Origin: Fibrobacter sp.
GTDB taxonomy: Bacteria; Fibrobacterota; Fibrobacteria; Fibrobacterales; Fibrobacteraceae
Assembly: GCA_012515825.1 (NCBI GenBank)
Contig: JAAYXQ010000076.1
Location: 1 to 28,388, forward strand
Direction of reading: 5' to 3'
Length of the DNA stretch: 28,388 nucleotides
Shown in pieces: positions 13,495 to 23,900 of this stretch. Position numbers and translations under genes: made by a program. The number at the start of each line of letters is the position of its first letter. Positions within the stretch are counted from its first letter, which is position 1. The notes under the pieces are model-generated. The model ran no database searches and was not told where the DNA came from. It saw only the letters and a list, made by a program, of their open reading frames with translations.

Positions 13495-16400
13495 ATGAAA
13501 AGACGCTTAATAACGATTTTATTTTTTTTGATTGGATTAATTTCTGCAAATGCAAGTAATAATGTAGGTGCTTTTAGCAAATACATGAGTCCAGAAGGTG
13601 GTATTAACCCAATGACGGGTACAATAGCACTGCAAAAAGATCTTGCATCTATTTCTGTGGGGCAAATTGGGACTAGGTTTATCCTCAATTATTCAGGTAA
13701 CGTTTTTAAAGATGTTAAAACAAAGAATGAAGAAATTTCATCTGGTATCGTTGGTCTTGGTTGGTCTTTAGGCCGTTCTCAAATTGTCTGCGATTGTAAG
13801 GAAAATGCTTTTCTTGACGATGATATCTATTATCTCATTACAGCTGAAGGAAATCGTTATAAAATTTTTGACCAAATTCAGTGGCGAAAAAATCTTGGAA
13901 TTAAGGCTCTTTCAACTTCTACAACTGAAAATTGGGTTATAGAAGGTAACCCATATTGGAAAATTGAACGAATTGTAGGGGAGTCTACAGACGCTTCTAT
14001 TGATAATACAATATGGAAATATGTTAAAGGCTGGAAAATTACAGACACTGAAGGTATTATTCATACATACGGTGACATTAACGAAGCTAATACTCTTTTT
14101 AATCCTATTCATAAAGCTACGGAATATGATCTTATTTGGTTGTCTTATATGGACGGAGAAAAGAAAAAAACAGCAAACGGTTATATGGAATCCACTCTTG
14201 GAGGCGCTTCTTCATATTACCCTGTTGCATGGAATCTTTCAAAAGAAGAAGATCTTGATGGAAATACTCTTGTATACGATTATCTTCAGATCATGGAGGG
14301 TTTAGAAGGCCGATTTAAAGAAACTGATGGTGGTGCTCCACAGAAATGGAGGTCTCATTCGAAATATACAAAGGAAAATTACTTGACGGGTGTTTACGCC
14401 TCTGATGGTAGCCATATAAAATTTTCATATGAAGATAAAGGAACTGGAGATTTTGAAGGAGAATATATTGATAATAAAGGCGATGAATTCGAACCTGAAG
14501 AAGGTTCTGATATGTTTAAAGAAAAAATTGTTCGCAAATACTTGACTCAAATTGATATATATGGACCTCAAAAAAAAGTAGATGTAGACAATTTTATTGG
14601 AAAGGTTACTTTGTGCTATTCTCCTTTACAAAAAGGAACGCCGTATGTAAAGCGTTTGCTATCATCGATTCGTTTTTTTAATAAAGACCAAAAAGAAATT
14701 GATTACGAAAACTATTCCTATTATACGGATGTTGAACAATCTAAAACAATAGAAGATAAAAGTACAGCATATCCATTAGGTGCTTTACATAGTATTAAAG
14801 GTAAAAATTGTGGATGGGTAGAGTATACTTATTGGTATGAATCCATGGGAAGTGGCCATGTAGAGGAGTTACCTCTAAAAAAAATTTTTGGCCGAGGTTT
14901 GCTTGAGGATGGTACGAATTATTTAGTTGGGGAAAATAGTGACAGCGAATTGATGATATATACTCGTCAACTAGGAAAGTGGGTTTTAGCTCCTGGCAAA
15001 GCGGCAAAAAATATTAATAGTGTTTCTTTTGGTGATGCTGGCTGGTTTTTGGCTTTGAAAGAAGGAGAAAAAGAAACTACTTCTTACGTTTATCAATGGA
15101 ATGGAAAAGAATGGCAAACGGTATGTGAGCCAACTCAATACACTACTCATTTTGATAGCCCTTTAGATATTACTGATCCAAAAACTGAGAGATTAGTTGC
15201 AGGGCCTGATTACGTTTTAAAGTATACTTTAGATGATAAAAAAGGTGCAGGTATTAATGATGGGTTTTTAAAAATTTCTTTAGTGTGGAGTAAGTGGGGC
15301 GGAGTGTCAACTAATTATTTTATATTAGATGACATTGAAGATAATGATGGAAGTGGTTTTCTAGTCTATCCTAATAAAAACCAAATTCTTGTTGTATATC
15401 AAGATGGAGGTTTTTTTTGTACAGGCAATTGCCTAGGTTATAAAGTGTATGATATAGTTAACGGAATTCCTAAAGAAGGAAGTGATTTTGGGAATGGATT
15501 TGATTCAGAAAATAGTATTATATTTAATGGTTCAACATTACTAGATGCTGGCGAAGGAACAAGTTTTTATAATTATTCTCGAGTTCAATTATTTAATTGG
15601 AATGGAAATGATTATGTACGTCAACTTAGATACTCGTTTAGTAATACTGATCCAGCTAATGTTGTTGCTTCTGGTGATGATTATTATGTAGTGCGTTATA
15701 GTGATAATAGATTTATTAGAATTTTTGAGTTTGACGGCAGTTCTTGGAATCCAGAAGCTCTTTTTGAAAAACTTCTAAAGTCATGGAGTATGAACAAAAA
15801 ATATTATTGGGCAGGAGTAGGCGGTAATGATTTTATTGTAACAGGAAGAGCATACCAAAGAAAATGGTATACGACAATGCATAAAGAATCTCGAGCAAAG
15901 CTATTTCATAAAAAGAATGGCTCTTGGGAGGGCTTATCTCTCGAAGATGAATTAGGTAATTCAGATCAAAGAAGCTTTATAGTTGGGAATGATTGGTTCT
16001 TAGAACATAGAAAAAGCCATTATGTATGGATTTGGGATGGAACTTCTTGGGTAAAAGAGAATCTAGAGAAAGAGTTAAATGGATACGAAATGGAAGACAT
16101 TTATTCTCTTGGAGGCGATATGTTTGCTGCTTCTTCTGAGAATAAAACTAAAATTTTCCATAAAGTGAATAATTCTTTTTCTAAAACGTTTGGTGCATAT
16201 TTGGTAAGAGAAAAAAGAATTTTAGAGCCTGTAACGGATCAAGTGTTATCTTATAAGTATTCTTTTCTATCTAGTGGGAATAAAGATAATTACATAGATT
16301 ATGATCCAATCTCAAATTCTCCGATGATGGATGTAATGAAGGTCGAATTACCTAATGGTGCAGGTATTGTAGAACGATATCTCTGTTTACCTCCAAATAA

Positions 16401-19400
16401 CGGAGTGGATGAAAATGTTGCCGTTGGAAATGTTTGCAGGGAAGTTCAAATTGGAAAAGAGGGTTCAGGCATCATTTCTGAATCTCGAACGAAATATATT
16501 AGAGATAGAAAGGATGCTGATTTATATCCTGTTTATGTTGATAAACCATCCCAAATAGTTCAAATATCAAGGGGTCTAAAAACCGTTACAAAGAATAGTT
16601 ATTCTCCTAAGAATGGTTTGATTCAAAAAGTTGAAAAGAAAATAGGAAATCGAACAACTGAGGAAGTATACAGATATGTTAACGATTATATGTTTTACTT
16701 CGATTCAGCTAAGCCAATTGTCGATCAGTTAAATAATCAGAATCGCATCAATGTATTGGCTGGAAGTTATTCTTGCATGCCTAACTGTAGTGAAGGAATG
16801 GTTGTATCTGGTACAGCGAATGGAATGGAGTTAGTTAATAATAACTATGTGACAACATCGTCATGGAAATATACGCCTAAAAAGAAAAATTCTCAGGCAA
16901 TGGTCGATTCTTATATCAGTTATATTGCCTTTGCTAATACAAGTTTTGTTGAATGGGAACAACAATCTCATAATACAAAATATGTGAATAATCAGGTTGT
17001 TGAAACAGAGGAAGGACCACGAAAGATAAAGGTTGCTTCATTCTTAGAAAATAAAAATAATGGAAAAATGTATGGAAATACTGCTAACTGTGGCATCGAT
17101 GAAGGATTGATGCTTTCCGGGGAAAGTTGCAATATTGTTAATTGGAACAACTGTGAGATTGAAGAGTTGGCTGGTTATGCAATAGATTTAGAGGCTGGAA
17201 GTGATTTGTCCAACTATGGGCGTTTTTCTAAAAAAGTTTTGAAATTAAATTCTTCTAAGGTTTTAAGTGGTAATATTTTAAAAGCACGTAATGAAAAATA
17301 CCGTTTTTCCGCATGGGTTCAGTATACAATAAATGATGAAAAACTTACGGTCTCTATCAATGGACAACAATATACTTGGAATACAAAACCAAAAGATTTA
17401 AAAGATGTTGGAAAATGGCATAATATTGAATGGTTTTTTGACTTAACGGGTGGAACAGCAACGGTCTCTTTAGAAACAAATTCTACTTCTTCTATTCATT
17501 TACAAGATATACGTGTTTTACCTGTAAAGGCTACTTCTACAGCTTCTTTTTGGAATGATGAATGGGATAAAATTCAGACCACTGTGGATAATCGAGGAAT
17601 TGGATCTTACGTGAAATTTGATCGTTTAGGAAGAGAAATAGAAACTTATTCCGAAACCGCTGAAAGGAATGTTTATCTTGCCTCAAGAACAACGATTGTG
17701 GATGGAAATTGTTCTGAATACCCTAATGGCTCTGATTTGTTAAAAAATTTGAAGCTAAATGGTAAATTCAATGTTATCCCAACAGGAAATAATTATGAAG
17801 CAACATACTCCTTGTCTGATGTTAGTGTTTCTGTTGATTTTGAAACATTAGATCCATCCGATAATGTTCGATATCGTTTGTATGCAACTGGAAGTTCTGG
17901 AAAATGGGAATCCTCTTGTTGTGGTAAATTGTCGTATCCCGTTATTTCTTTTGCTGAGGCTAAGTCATGGATTTTAGAAATAGATGTTTTTCCGTATGAT
18001 AGTAAAGTCTATAAGTTTAATATAAAAAAGAAAGAAAATGATTGGGTCGAATATGGCGATATTACTGGTTTTGCTTATGGGAAAGCACCAAAATATCAAA
18101 GCAATCTAGATTCCTCGAAAATTGTATATAAGGATAAGTACAGGCTTTTGCATAGTGCCGATTATACTGGAAACAATTGGAATGTACCTAACACGGCTTT
18201 GTTTACAAATGAAGTATCTGAATTTTTCCCAGCAGTTGGAAAATATCAATCCTATTTGACTTATGTCCCAGAAATAGAACCTTATGAAATGTATTTAGAG
18301 TATCCAAGGATGTTCTATAAATCAGGGACTACCTGGAATCAATACAATGATTCAAAGAAAAAATTACGTGTAAGTGATGTGAAACTCTTAGAAAATGCTT
18401 CTAATAACCTAGTTCTTCTCTATAACAGGAATCTGTATGTCAGTGATGAAGTTGGAAATAATGGAAAGTTTAATCTTGTAAGTGATAATTCTTTGTGTAC
18501 AAGGGTGTGGAATAATTCAAAAAGTGATTTTGATGATTTAGGTTCGACGCCTGTATTTGATAGCTACAACACTACTGCGGACATACAAACAAAGTCTGTA
18601 AATGTTTCTCTTGGAAATATAACATCATACAAAACTGGTGTCGTTGAAGATGGAGAAGTTTTTGCTTCTGATATCGTTGTTGGTCCAAATAATAAGCTTT
18701 TTGTTGCCTATCTTGCTAATTCAAAAATGTTGAAAAATGATGCTTTGGAAGAAAATGATGATGTTGCTTCTTCATATTCCGTTCCTTTTGTCTATATTAA
18801 GCAGCTTTATGAAGCTTCGGAAAATTCAAGCGGTAAACAAATATGGTCTGGCGTAAGTCAAAAAAATAATGAGCCTATTTATTATGGTGACGTTCTTTCT
18901 TGGACGGATAATATTTTTGATGCCATTGAAAATGTGGATCGCATTAAACTTGCTTCTGATGGTACTAATCTATACTTGGCAGTTATCTATGAAATGAATC
19001 TCAGTGACGATGAAGAGGAAAATGATGAAGAAAAATCAGGAGTTAAATCCTATAAGGTGTTAACTGTATTCAAGGGCGAGATATTAACTAATGCAACTGT
19101 AAATGGTCAATTCTATAATCGATACTTGAAATGGAATACTTTGAAAGATAACTCAATAAAAACAGCTTATCATTCCAAGAGTGTTCAAAAAGAACAGGAA
19201 ATTGTGGCATATCTTAATGAGAACGACGATTTTGACTTTGAAGTTCGTAAAAATGTTCCAGGTACAAGTGAATCCGTTCCTTATATTATGTTTAGAAACT
19301 CTGAAAATAACAATATGCTATCTGTAATTTCTTATAGAAATAACAGATGGCTTTCTGTTGGAAATCCTGCTTTTGCATATCCACAAAAGTATCAAGAAAG

Positions 19401-20934
19401 TGCTGATTTAGGTGTAAATGAAAAAGGAAATCCATTTATTATCTTCCACTCATCCAAACCATCTCAAAAAAATAAAATTGTTGGAATGCATTACAATCAA
19501 AACAATGCACTCGATCTAACTTTATCGGCTTTCGAAACAAATGATCTGAATTTTAATGCGTCTTGTGCATTTAGGCAGTATATTTTGAATTATAAAGCGA
19601 ATGTTGTTGAAGCAAATGAGTTTAGTTTTAAGGCGACACCTAGAACTCCTACAGATTTGAAGGAAATTCAACTTTACAATAAAAATGGGCTTATTAAAGC
19701 TTATAACAATTACTCAGATTTTGTAAGTGTTCCTATAGCTGAAGGAGTTAATAATATCGAGGTTAGAATTGTAGGAAAAGATGAAAGCATTCTTTCTTAT
19801 AATCTTAAATTGAATAGGAAAAAGAGGCCAAATCCTTTCTACGGAATTGTTAGCTCAATGGCTGTTGGAATAACAAAGATAATAGATGCAAATACTCTAG
19901 AAATTAATATTGTACCGACTGTAATTGACCCATCTATTAATGTTATTACTTTTGATATTCATTTTGAAAGTGGTTGGATTTTTGTTTTTGACGGTGTAGA
20001 GCATGTTGTTCCAGGGACAATTGAAATTCCTATTGATAAACTTCCAGCTGATGCCAAGTTTATCAATGAAGAAGGCGAAGTTGTTAATGTCATTTTAATA
20101 AATCCAGCAAAAATTGATCCGTCATTTGATCCAGAAGAGCTACCTTGGTATGTTAATCCAATTGGTGATGACGAAGACGATGGAGAAGGTGATGATATAC
20201 CTAATCCAGATATCTCAGAAAATGTTCCTAAGGAAATTCGTGGAATTACATCGGCAATGATTTATGCTACAGGAAATATTAATATTGCTGATAGAGTATC
20301 TGTTGCTGGAGATGTTTTTGCTGGTGCATACGTAAATATTGGCGTTACAACATCTACAACAAACAATATATATTCGGGTAATTCTATTCTTCTCAGAAAT
20401 AGAGCAAACGTTAATAATGTGTATTATGTTAATGTTTTTGAAATACAAGATGGTGCAACATATAAATCTGCAACAAAGCTAAATGTTTTGAATGTACCTC
20501 CATTACCTACATATAGTGTTAATTATGGCTCTTCTGAAATTATTGTAGAACCGCAACAGTCTATAAATATGTCTGCTGGTTCATATAAGGACTTTATGGC
20601 AAGAAGTGAAACAACAGTGTATTTTGAAGCTGGAGATTATTACTTTAAGTCTTTCTATACGGATTCAAAGGTTAATATGATTTTTGCTCCAGGTACACGA
20701 ATATGGATTGCAGAAAATCTTAGACTTGGAAATGAAAATAAGCTTCAACAAAATGACAAGAAAGGAGATCTCTTCGTTTATGTTGGACAAAATGTATCTG
20801 TAGAAACAATGGTGCAAATAAATGCTGTAATTGTCGCTCCTAATGCAGACATGCGTCTTTCTTCTGGATGTTATGTACGGGGTTATTTATTTGCAAAGTC
20901 TTTAGATGTTCAACCAGAATGTGTTATTGAGTAG
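13495..20934 (+). CDS. Giant secreted Rhs-shell-type protein (TcB-like architecture)
   Basis: 2479 residues. Sec signal peptide 1-20 (cleavage after NANA). Residues about 27-110 resemble the start of Rhs/SpvB-type shells: GGINPMTGTIALQ, then GLGWSLG at 87-93. A long repetitive region at about 467-905, with recurring short strands and W-N-G-x-x-W motifs, looks like a beta-propeller. A lectin-like beta-sandwich lies at about 1218-1347, then one YD-like motif (KFDRLGREIETY, about 1374). Two cadherin-like beta-sandwiches are suggested at about 1410-1514 and 2003-2112, around a second propeller-like region. An acidic linker (2224-2237) leads to a DUF7305/bactofilin-like beta-helix (2253-2479). It has no Rhs core and no toxin tip, so it is probably a companion subunit to the next protein, 12 nt downstream. 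Propeller and cadherin-like assignments are from pattern only. Confidence 0.85.
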   Translation: MKRRLITILFFLIGLISANASNNVGAFSKYMSPEGGINPMTGTIALQKDLASISVGQIGTRFILNYSGNVFKDVKTKNEEISSGIVGLGWSLGRSQIVCDCKENAFLDDDIYYLITAEGNRYKIFDQIQWRKNLGIKALSTSTTENWVIEGNPYWKIERIVGESTDASIDNTIWKYVKGWKITDTEGIIHTYGDINEANTLFNPIHKATEYDLIWLSYMDGEKKKTANGYMESTLGGASSYYPVAWNLSKEEDLDGNTLVYDYLQIMEGLEGRFKETDGGAPQKWRSHSKYTKENYLTGVYASDGSHIKFSYEDKGTGDFEGEYIDNKGDEFEPEEGSDMFKEKIVRKYLTQIDIYGPQKKVDVDNFIGKVTLCYSPLQKGTPYVKRLLSSIRFFNKDQKEIDYENYSYYTDVEQSKTIEDKSTAYPLGALHSIKGKNCGWVEYTYWYESMGSGHVEELPLKKIFGRGLLEDGTNYLVGENSDSELMIYTRQLGKWVLAPGKAAKNINSVSFGDAGWFLALKEGEKETTSYVYQWNGKEWQTVCEPTQYTTHFDSPLDITDPKTERLVAGPDYVLKYTLDDKKGAGINDGFLKISLVWSKWGGVSTNYFILDDIEDNDGSGFLVYPNKNQILVVYQDGGFFCTGNCLGYKVYDIVNGIPKEGSDFGNGFDSENSIIFNGSTLLDAGEGTSFYNYSRVQLFNWNGNDYVRQLRYSFSNTDPANVVASGDDYYVVRYSDNRFIRIFEFDGSSWNPEALFEKLLKSWSMNKKYYWAGVGGNDFIVTGRAYQRKWYTTMHKESRAKLFHKKNGSWEGLSLEDELGNSDQRSFIVGNDWFLEHRKSHYVWIWDGTSWVKENLEKELNGYEMEDIYSLGGDMFAASSENKTKIFHKVNNSFSKTFGAYLVREKRILEPVTDQVLSYKYSFLSSGNKDNYIDYDPISNSPMMDVMKVELPNGAGIVERYLCLPPNNGVDENVAVGNVCREVQIGKEGSGIISESRTKYIRDRKDADLYPVYVDKPSQIVQISRGLKTVTKNSYSPKNGLIQKVEKKIGNRTTEEVYRYVNDYMFYFDSAKPIVDQLNNQNRINVLAGSYSCMPNCSEGMVVSGTANGMELVNNNYVTTSSWKYTPKKKNSQAMVDSYISYIAFANTSFVEWEQQSHNTKYVNNQVVETEEGPRKIKVASFLENKNNGKMYGNTANCGIDEGLMLSGESCNIVNWNNCEIEELAGYAIDLEAGSDLSNYGRFSKKVLKLNSSKVLSGNILKARNEKYRFSAWVQYTINDEKLTVSINGQQYTWNTKPKDLKDVGKWHNIEWFFDLTGGTATVSLETNSTSSIHLQDIRVLPVKATSTASFWNDEWDKIQTTVDNRGIGSYVKFDRLGREIETYSETAERNVYLASRTTIVDGNCSEYPNGSDLLKNLKLNGKFNVIPTGNNYEATYSLSDVSVSVDFETLDPSDNVRYRLYATGSSGKWESSCCGKLSYPVISFAEAKSWILEIDVFPYDSKVYKFNIKKKENDWVEYGDITGFAYGKAPKYQSNLDSSKIVYKDKYRLLHSADYTGNNWNVPNTALFTNEVSEFFPAVGKYQSYLTYVPEIEPYEMYLEYPRMFYKSGTTWNQYNDSKKKLRVSDVKLLENASNNLVLLYNRNLYVSDEVGNNGKFNLVSDNSLCTRVWNNSKSDFDDLGSTPVFDSYNTTADIQTKSVNVSLGNITSYKTGVVEDGEVFASDIVVGPNNKLFVAYLANSKMLKNDALEENDDVASSYSVPFVYIKQLYEASENSSGKQIWSGVSQKNNEPIYYGDVLSWTDNIFDAIENVDRIKLASDGTNLYLAVIYEMNLSDDEEENDEEKSGVKSYKVLTVFKGEILTNATVNGQFYNRYLKWNTLKDNSIKTAYHSKSVQKEQEIVAYLNENDDFDFEVRKNVPGTSESVPYIMFRNSENNNMLSVISYRNNRWLSVGNPAFAYPQKYQESADLGVNEKGNPFIIFHSSKPSQKNKIVGMHYNQNNALDLTLSAFETNDLNFNASCAFRQYILNYKANVVEANEFSFKATPRTPTDLKEIQLYNKNGLIKAYNNYSDFVSVPIAEGVNNIEVRIVGKDESILSYNLKLNRKKRPNPFYGIVSSMAVGITKIIDANTLEINIVPTVIDPSINVITFDIHFESGWIFVFDGVEHVVPGTIEIPIDKLPADAKFINEEGEVVNVILINPAKIDPSFDPEELPWYVNPIGDDEDDGEGDDIPNPDISENVPKEIRGITSAMIYATGNINIADRVSVAGDVFAGAYVNIGVTTSTTNNIYSGNSILLRNRANVNNVYYVNVFEIQDGATYKSATKLNVLNVPPLPTYSVNYGSSEIIVEPQQSINMSAGSYKDFMARSETTVYFEAGDYYFKSFYTDSKVNMIFAPGTRIWIAENLRLGNENKLQQNDKKGDLFVYVGQNVSVETMVQINAVIVAPNADMRLSSGCYVRGYLFAKSLDVQPECVIE

Positions 20935-20941
20935 GGAGGGG
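20934..20941 (+). promoter_or_regulatory. Strong ribosome-binding site for the second giant gene
   Basis: GGGAGGGG begins on the last base of the preceding stop codon and sits 5 nt before the ATG at 20947. It is the richest Shine-Dalgarno in the window and supports co-transcription of the two large genes from the promoter before 13495. Confidence 0.7.
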
Positions 20942-20946
20942 CTGTC

Positions 20947-23900
20947 ATGTTGTATAAATCTATTTTAACATTTTTCTTTACTGTTTTGATATGGTTGTCT
21001 TCCGCTATTGCTGCTGAACCTATAGTTCAACTAGAAGGGGCTAAAAGAGGGCCAATACCAGGAAAATCCTATAATTTTGGACTTCCTGGTTATGCTAATA
21101 TTCAAGCTAATGTTATAACAAAGCCTTTTAAAACGGAGGTTATGCCTAGTGACAATAAGAGACTTTATATTGAGTTTGAACACAAAATTAACTATGGCGG
21201 CCAAACCTATGACGGTGTCACAATAATTGGAGACAATCGTATTTTTTTAGGTGAACATAATCAATCTGTTCTTCCTGAATATGGAAAAGATGGATTGTAT
21301 CCTTATGTACTTCCAATAGATAAAAAAATTGTACCCAAAGTGGGCGATAATAACATTTCTATTTCTTGGAGAAAATTTGAGGAACATAATGATATCTTCA
21401 CTGTATTGGAAATCGGGCCTTTTTATGTTGATGGACTTAATGATCCTATGATTTGTCAAGTATCTTTTTATACTGACGGTGAAATACAAGTCCAATATTG
21501 GAACTTAACTCGTTTAAATAGTCATAGGCTTGAAAATAACATGTTTTATCCAATGATGGAACGTTATCATATTGGACTCCCTTATGTGTATACAGGTGGA
21601 GAGCGTATTGTATTAAATGACGAATTAAAAAGTACTGTTTATTCATCAAGCCCTATAGAAATATTTAATAATGGAAAATTAAGAGAGGGATGGATTGCCA
21701 AAGAGTTTATTGTTGGGGATGCTCAGTTTAAAATTATTGATAATGAAATCGATATTGAATTTGGAGATGCAGATTATGCAGGGGGATTGTTAGCGTATGA
21801 TTTTGCTCGTGAAAACCCTGTTGTTGCCAGTTTTGATCGTCTTATTGTAAGTACATATTCTGTAACTTATGGGGATGGTAAAGACGCAAGTTCTGCTGTT
21901 CCAGTGGCTTTTTGGTATTTTCAAGAAGCACCTAATTTTGTTCGCAGAACTCATGACGCAAATTACCCATTATTTAAAGATGATCCATTATTTTCTTTCG
22001 AACATGCAGAAAATGAATGTAATAACTGTGTTACAGTTAATCCTAGAGACAATTATAATACAACCCATATTTCCCCTGCAACATATAGTACGTCGTGGAA
22101 TGAATATGGGGGAAATGTTAATCCCGATACAGTTATTGCTCCTGCCATAAAAATACAAACTATTGGTGAAGCCTCAAATAGACACATTCGTCTTCGTTAT
22201 GCTGCTTTTAGACCTCGTCAACCTCGTTCCATTCAATTTTTTCCACCAAAAACATTTGATGTGAAATATGAAGGTGATGTTGGTTATATGACTGTTAATG
22301 GCAATAAAGCTCCACTTTCTATAATTCAAAATTCTTCACTTGAAGCTGTCGTTCACTCTTCCCCTGGATATATTATTAAACAAGTATTTGTAAATGATAA
22401 GGAAGCTTTTAATGCAACAAATCCAGAAATAACGCTTAGTGGCATTACTGTTGATTATGATGAATTTCAAAAAATTGCAATTGTAAAAACAAGTATAGTC
22501 CCATGCAATATGACAATAAAAGTCATTTATGAAGAATGTTCAGAAAAGGAACGCATCCTTCAAAAAGTTATTCCTTCTTTTGTTAAAAATGAAGTATTTC
22601 TGGATCCATTCGATAAGTCAAAGGTATTAGAAACATATTCTGTAAAAGATGGTTTTGGTAGAGTTGTTCAAACTCAGATACCTATTTCTGAAAACATGTT
22701 TAAGGTATCTGCTTTGTATCTTGATGAAGCTGGAAATACAAAATATGCGCCATTGCCTTATGTCTCTAATAAGGCTGCTTATGAATATGAAGACATGTTC
22801 TGTGAAAAGTGTGTAGACAAATCAAGAGCATACTTTAATGGAGATACAAAGTCTTCTAAAGAGAGAATCGATTCTTATAATCATCCATACACACAAACAG
22901 AGCGCTTTTACGGTATTAATTCCGCTTTGATTGCAAAACAAGCTGGAATGGGTGAAGCAAGTTTTGACTTAGGAGAAAATTTTGCACAAACTTGGAGATT
23001 ACCCCTTAAAACAAGTAGTTCAAAGGAATTTTTCTCGAAGACTCAGCTGCAAGAAGTTTTAGATGAAAAATTGAATGCAAATGGAAATGTAATTGAAAAT
23101 CTTTATAAAGAACGTTTGAAAACAATCACTGAAAGTGATTTTAAAGAACTTTTGGAAGAAAACGGTGAAAATGATTCTGAAGATGATCCTGAATTCGATT
23201 ATCCTTATGTCTTAACAATTAATCTTTCTTTTGACGGTATTTTTACTCAAAGTATTTCCGATGTCGCTGGAAATCCTATGGCATCTTGGATGACACATGA
23301 TGACGAAGTATTGATTACACGTAACGAATATGATGAAAAGACAACTCAACTAAAGTCTTCTTATATTGAAGGTCATTCTGGTTTTGAGTCAACATATAAA
23401 TATGATGACGTTGGCCGACTTACTCAATCAATAAAACCTGATCGAGGACGCACTGAAGTCAAATATGATTCAAAAAATAGAATAAGATTTACTCGTGATG
23501 CTAAGCAGATGAGTAAGGGCAATGGCGATAATTATTTTTCTATTCTAGAGTATGATAGTGAAGATCGCTTAGTTCTTACAGGTGAAGTACGTGGTGAATG
23601 TGGTGGGTGTTCTTTTTCAAGTCCTGATGTCCCTATATTAAGGGATTATATATATCCTGTAACAGAAACCATCTATGATAAGCCTGATGTTGCTACAATA
23701 ATGAAGTACGATAGTAAATTAGATCAAAAGTTAATAGAGTCCATTGTAGAAAATATTGACGGTATTTTACCTCATGAAGCTGGAGCTCTTATTTCTTACA
23801 ATCAAAGTGGTGATGTTAATACAATAAAATTTTCTAGTTATGATAATTTAGGTCGAGTAAAAAAGAACTGGATTGTTAATTTGGTAGAGACGAATGCGCC

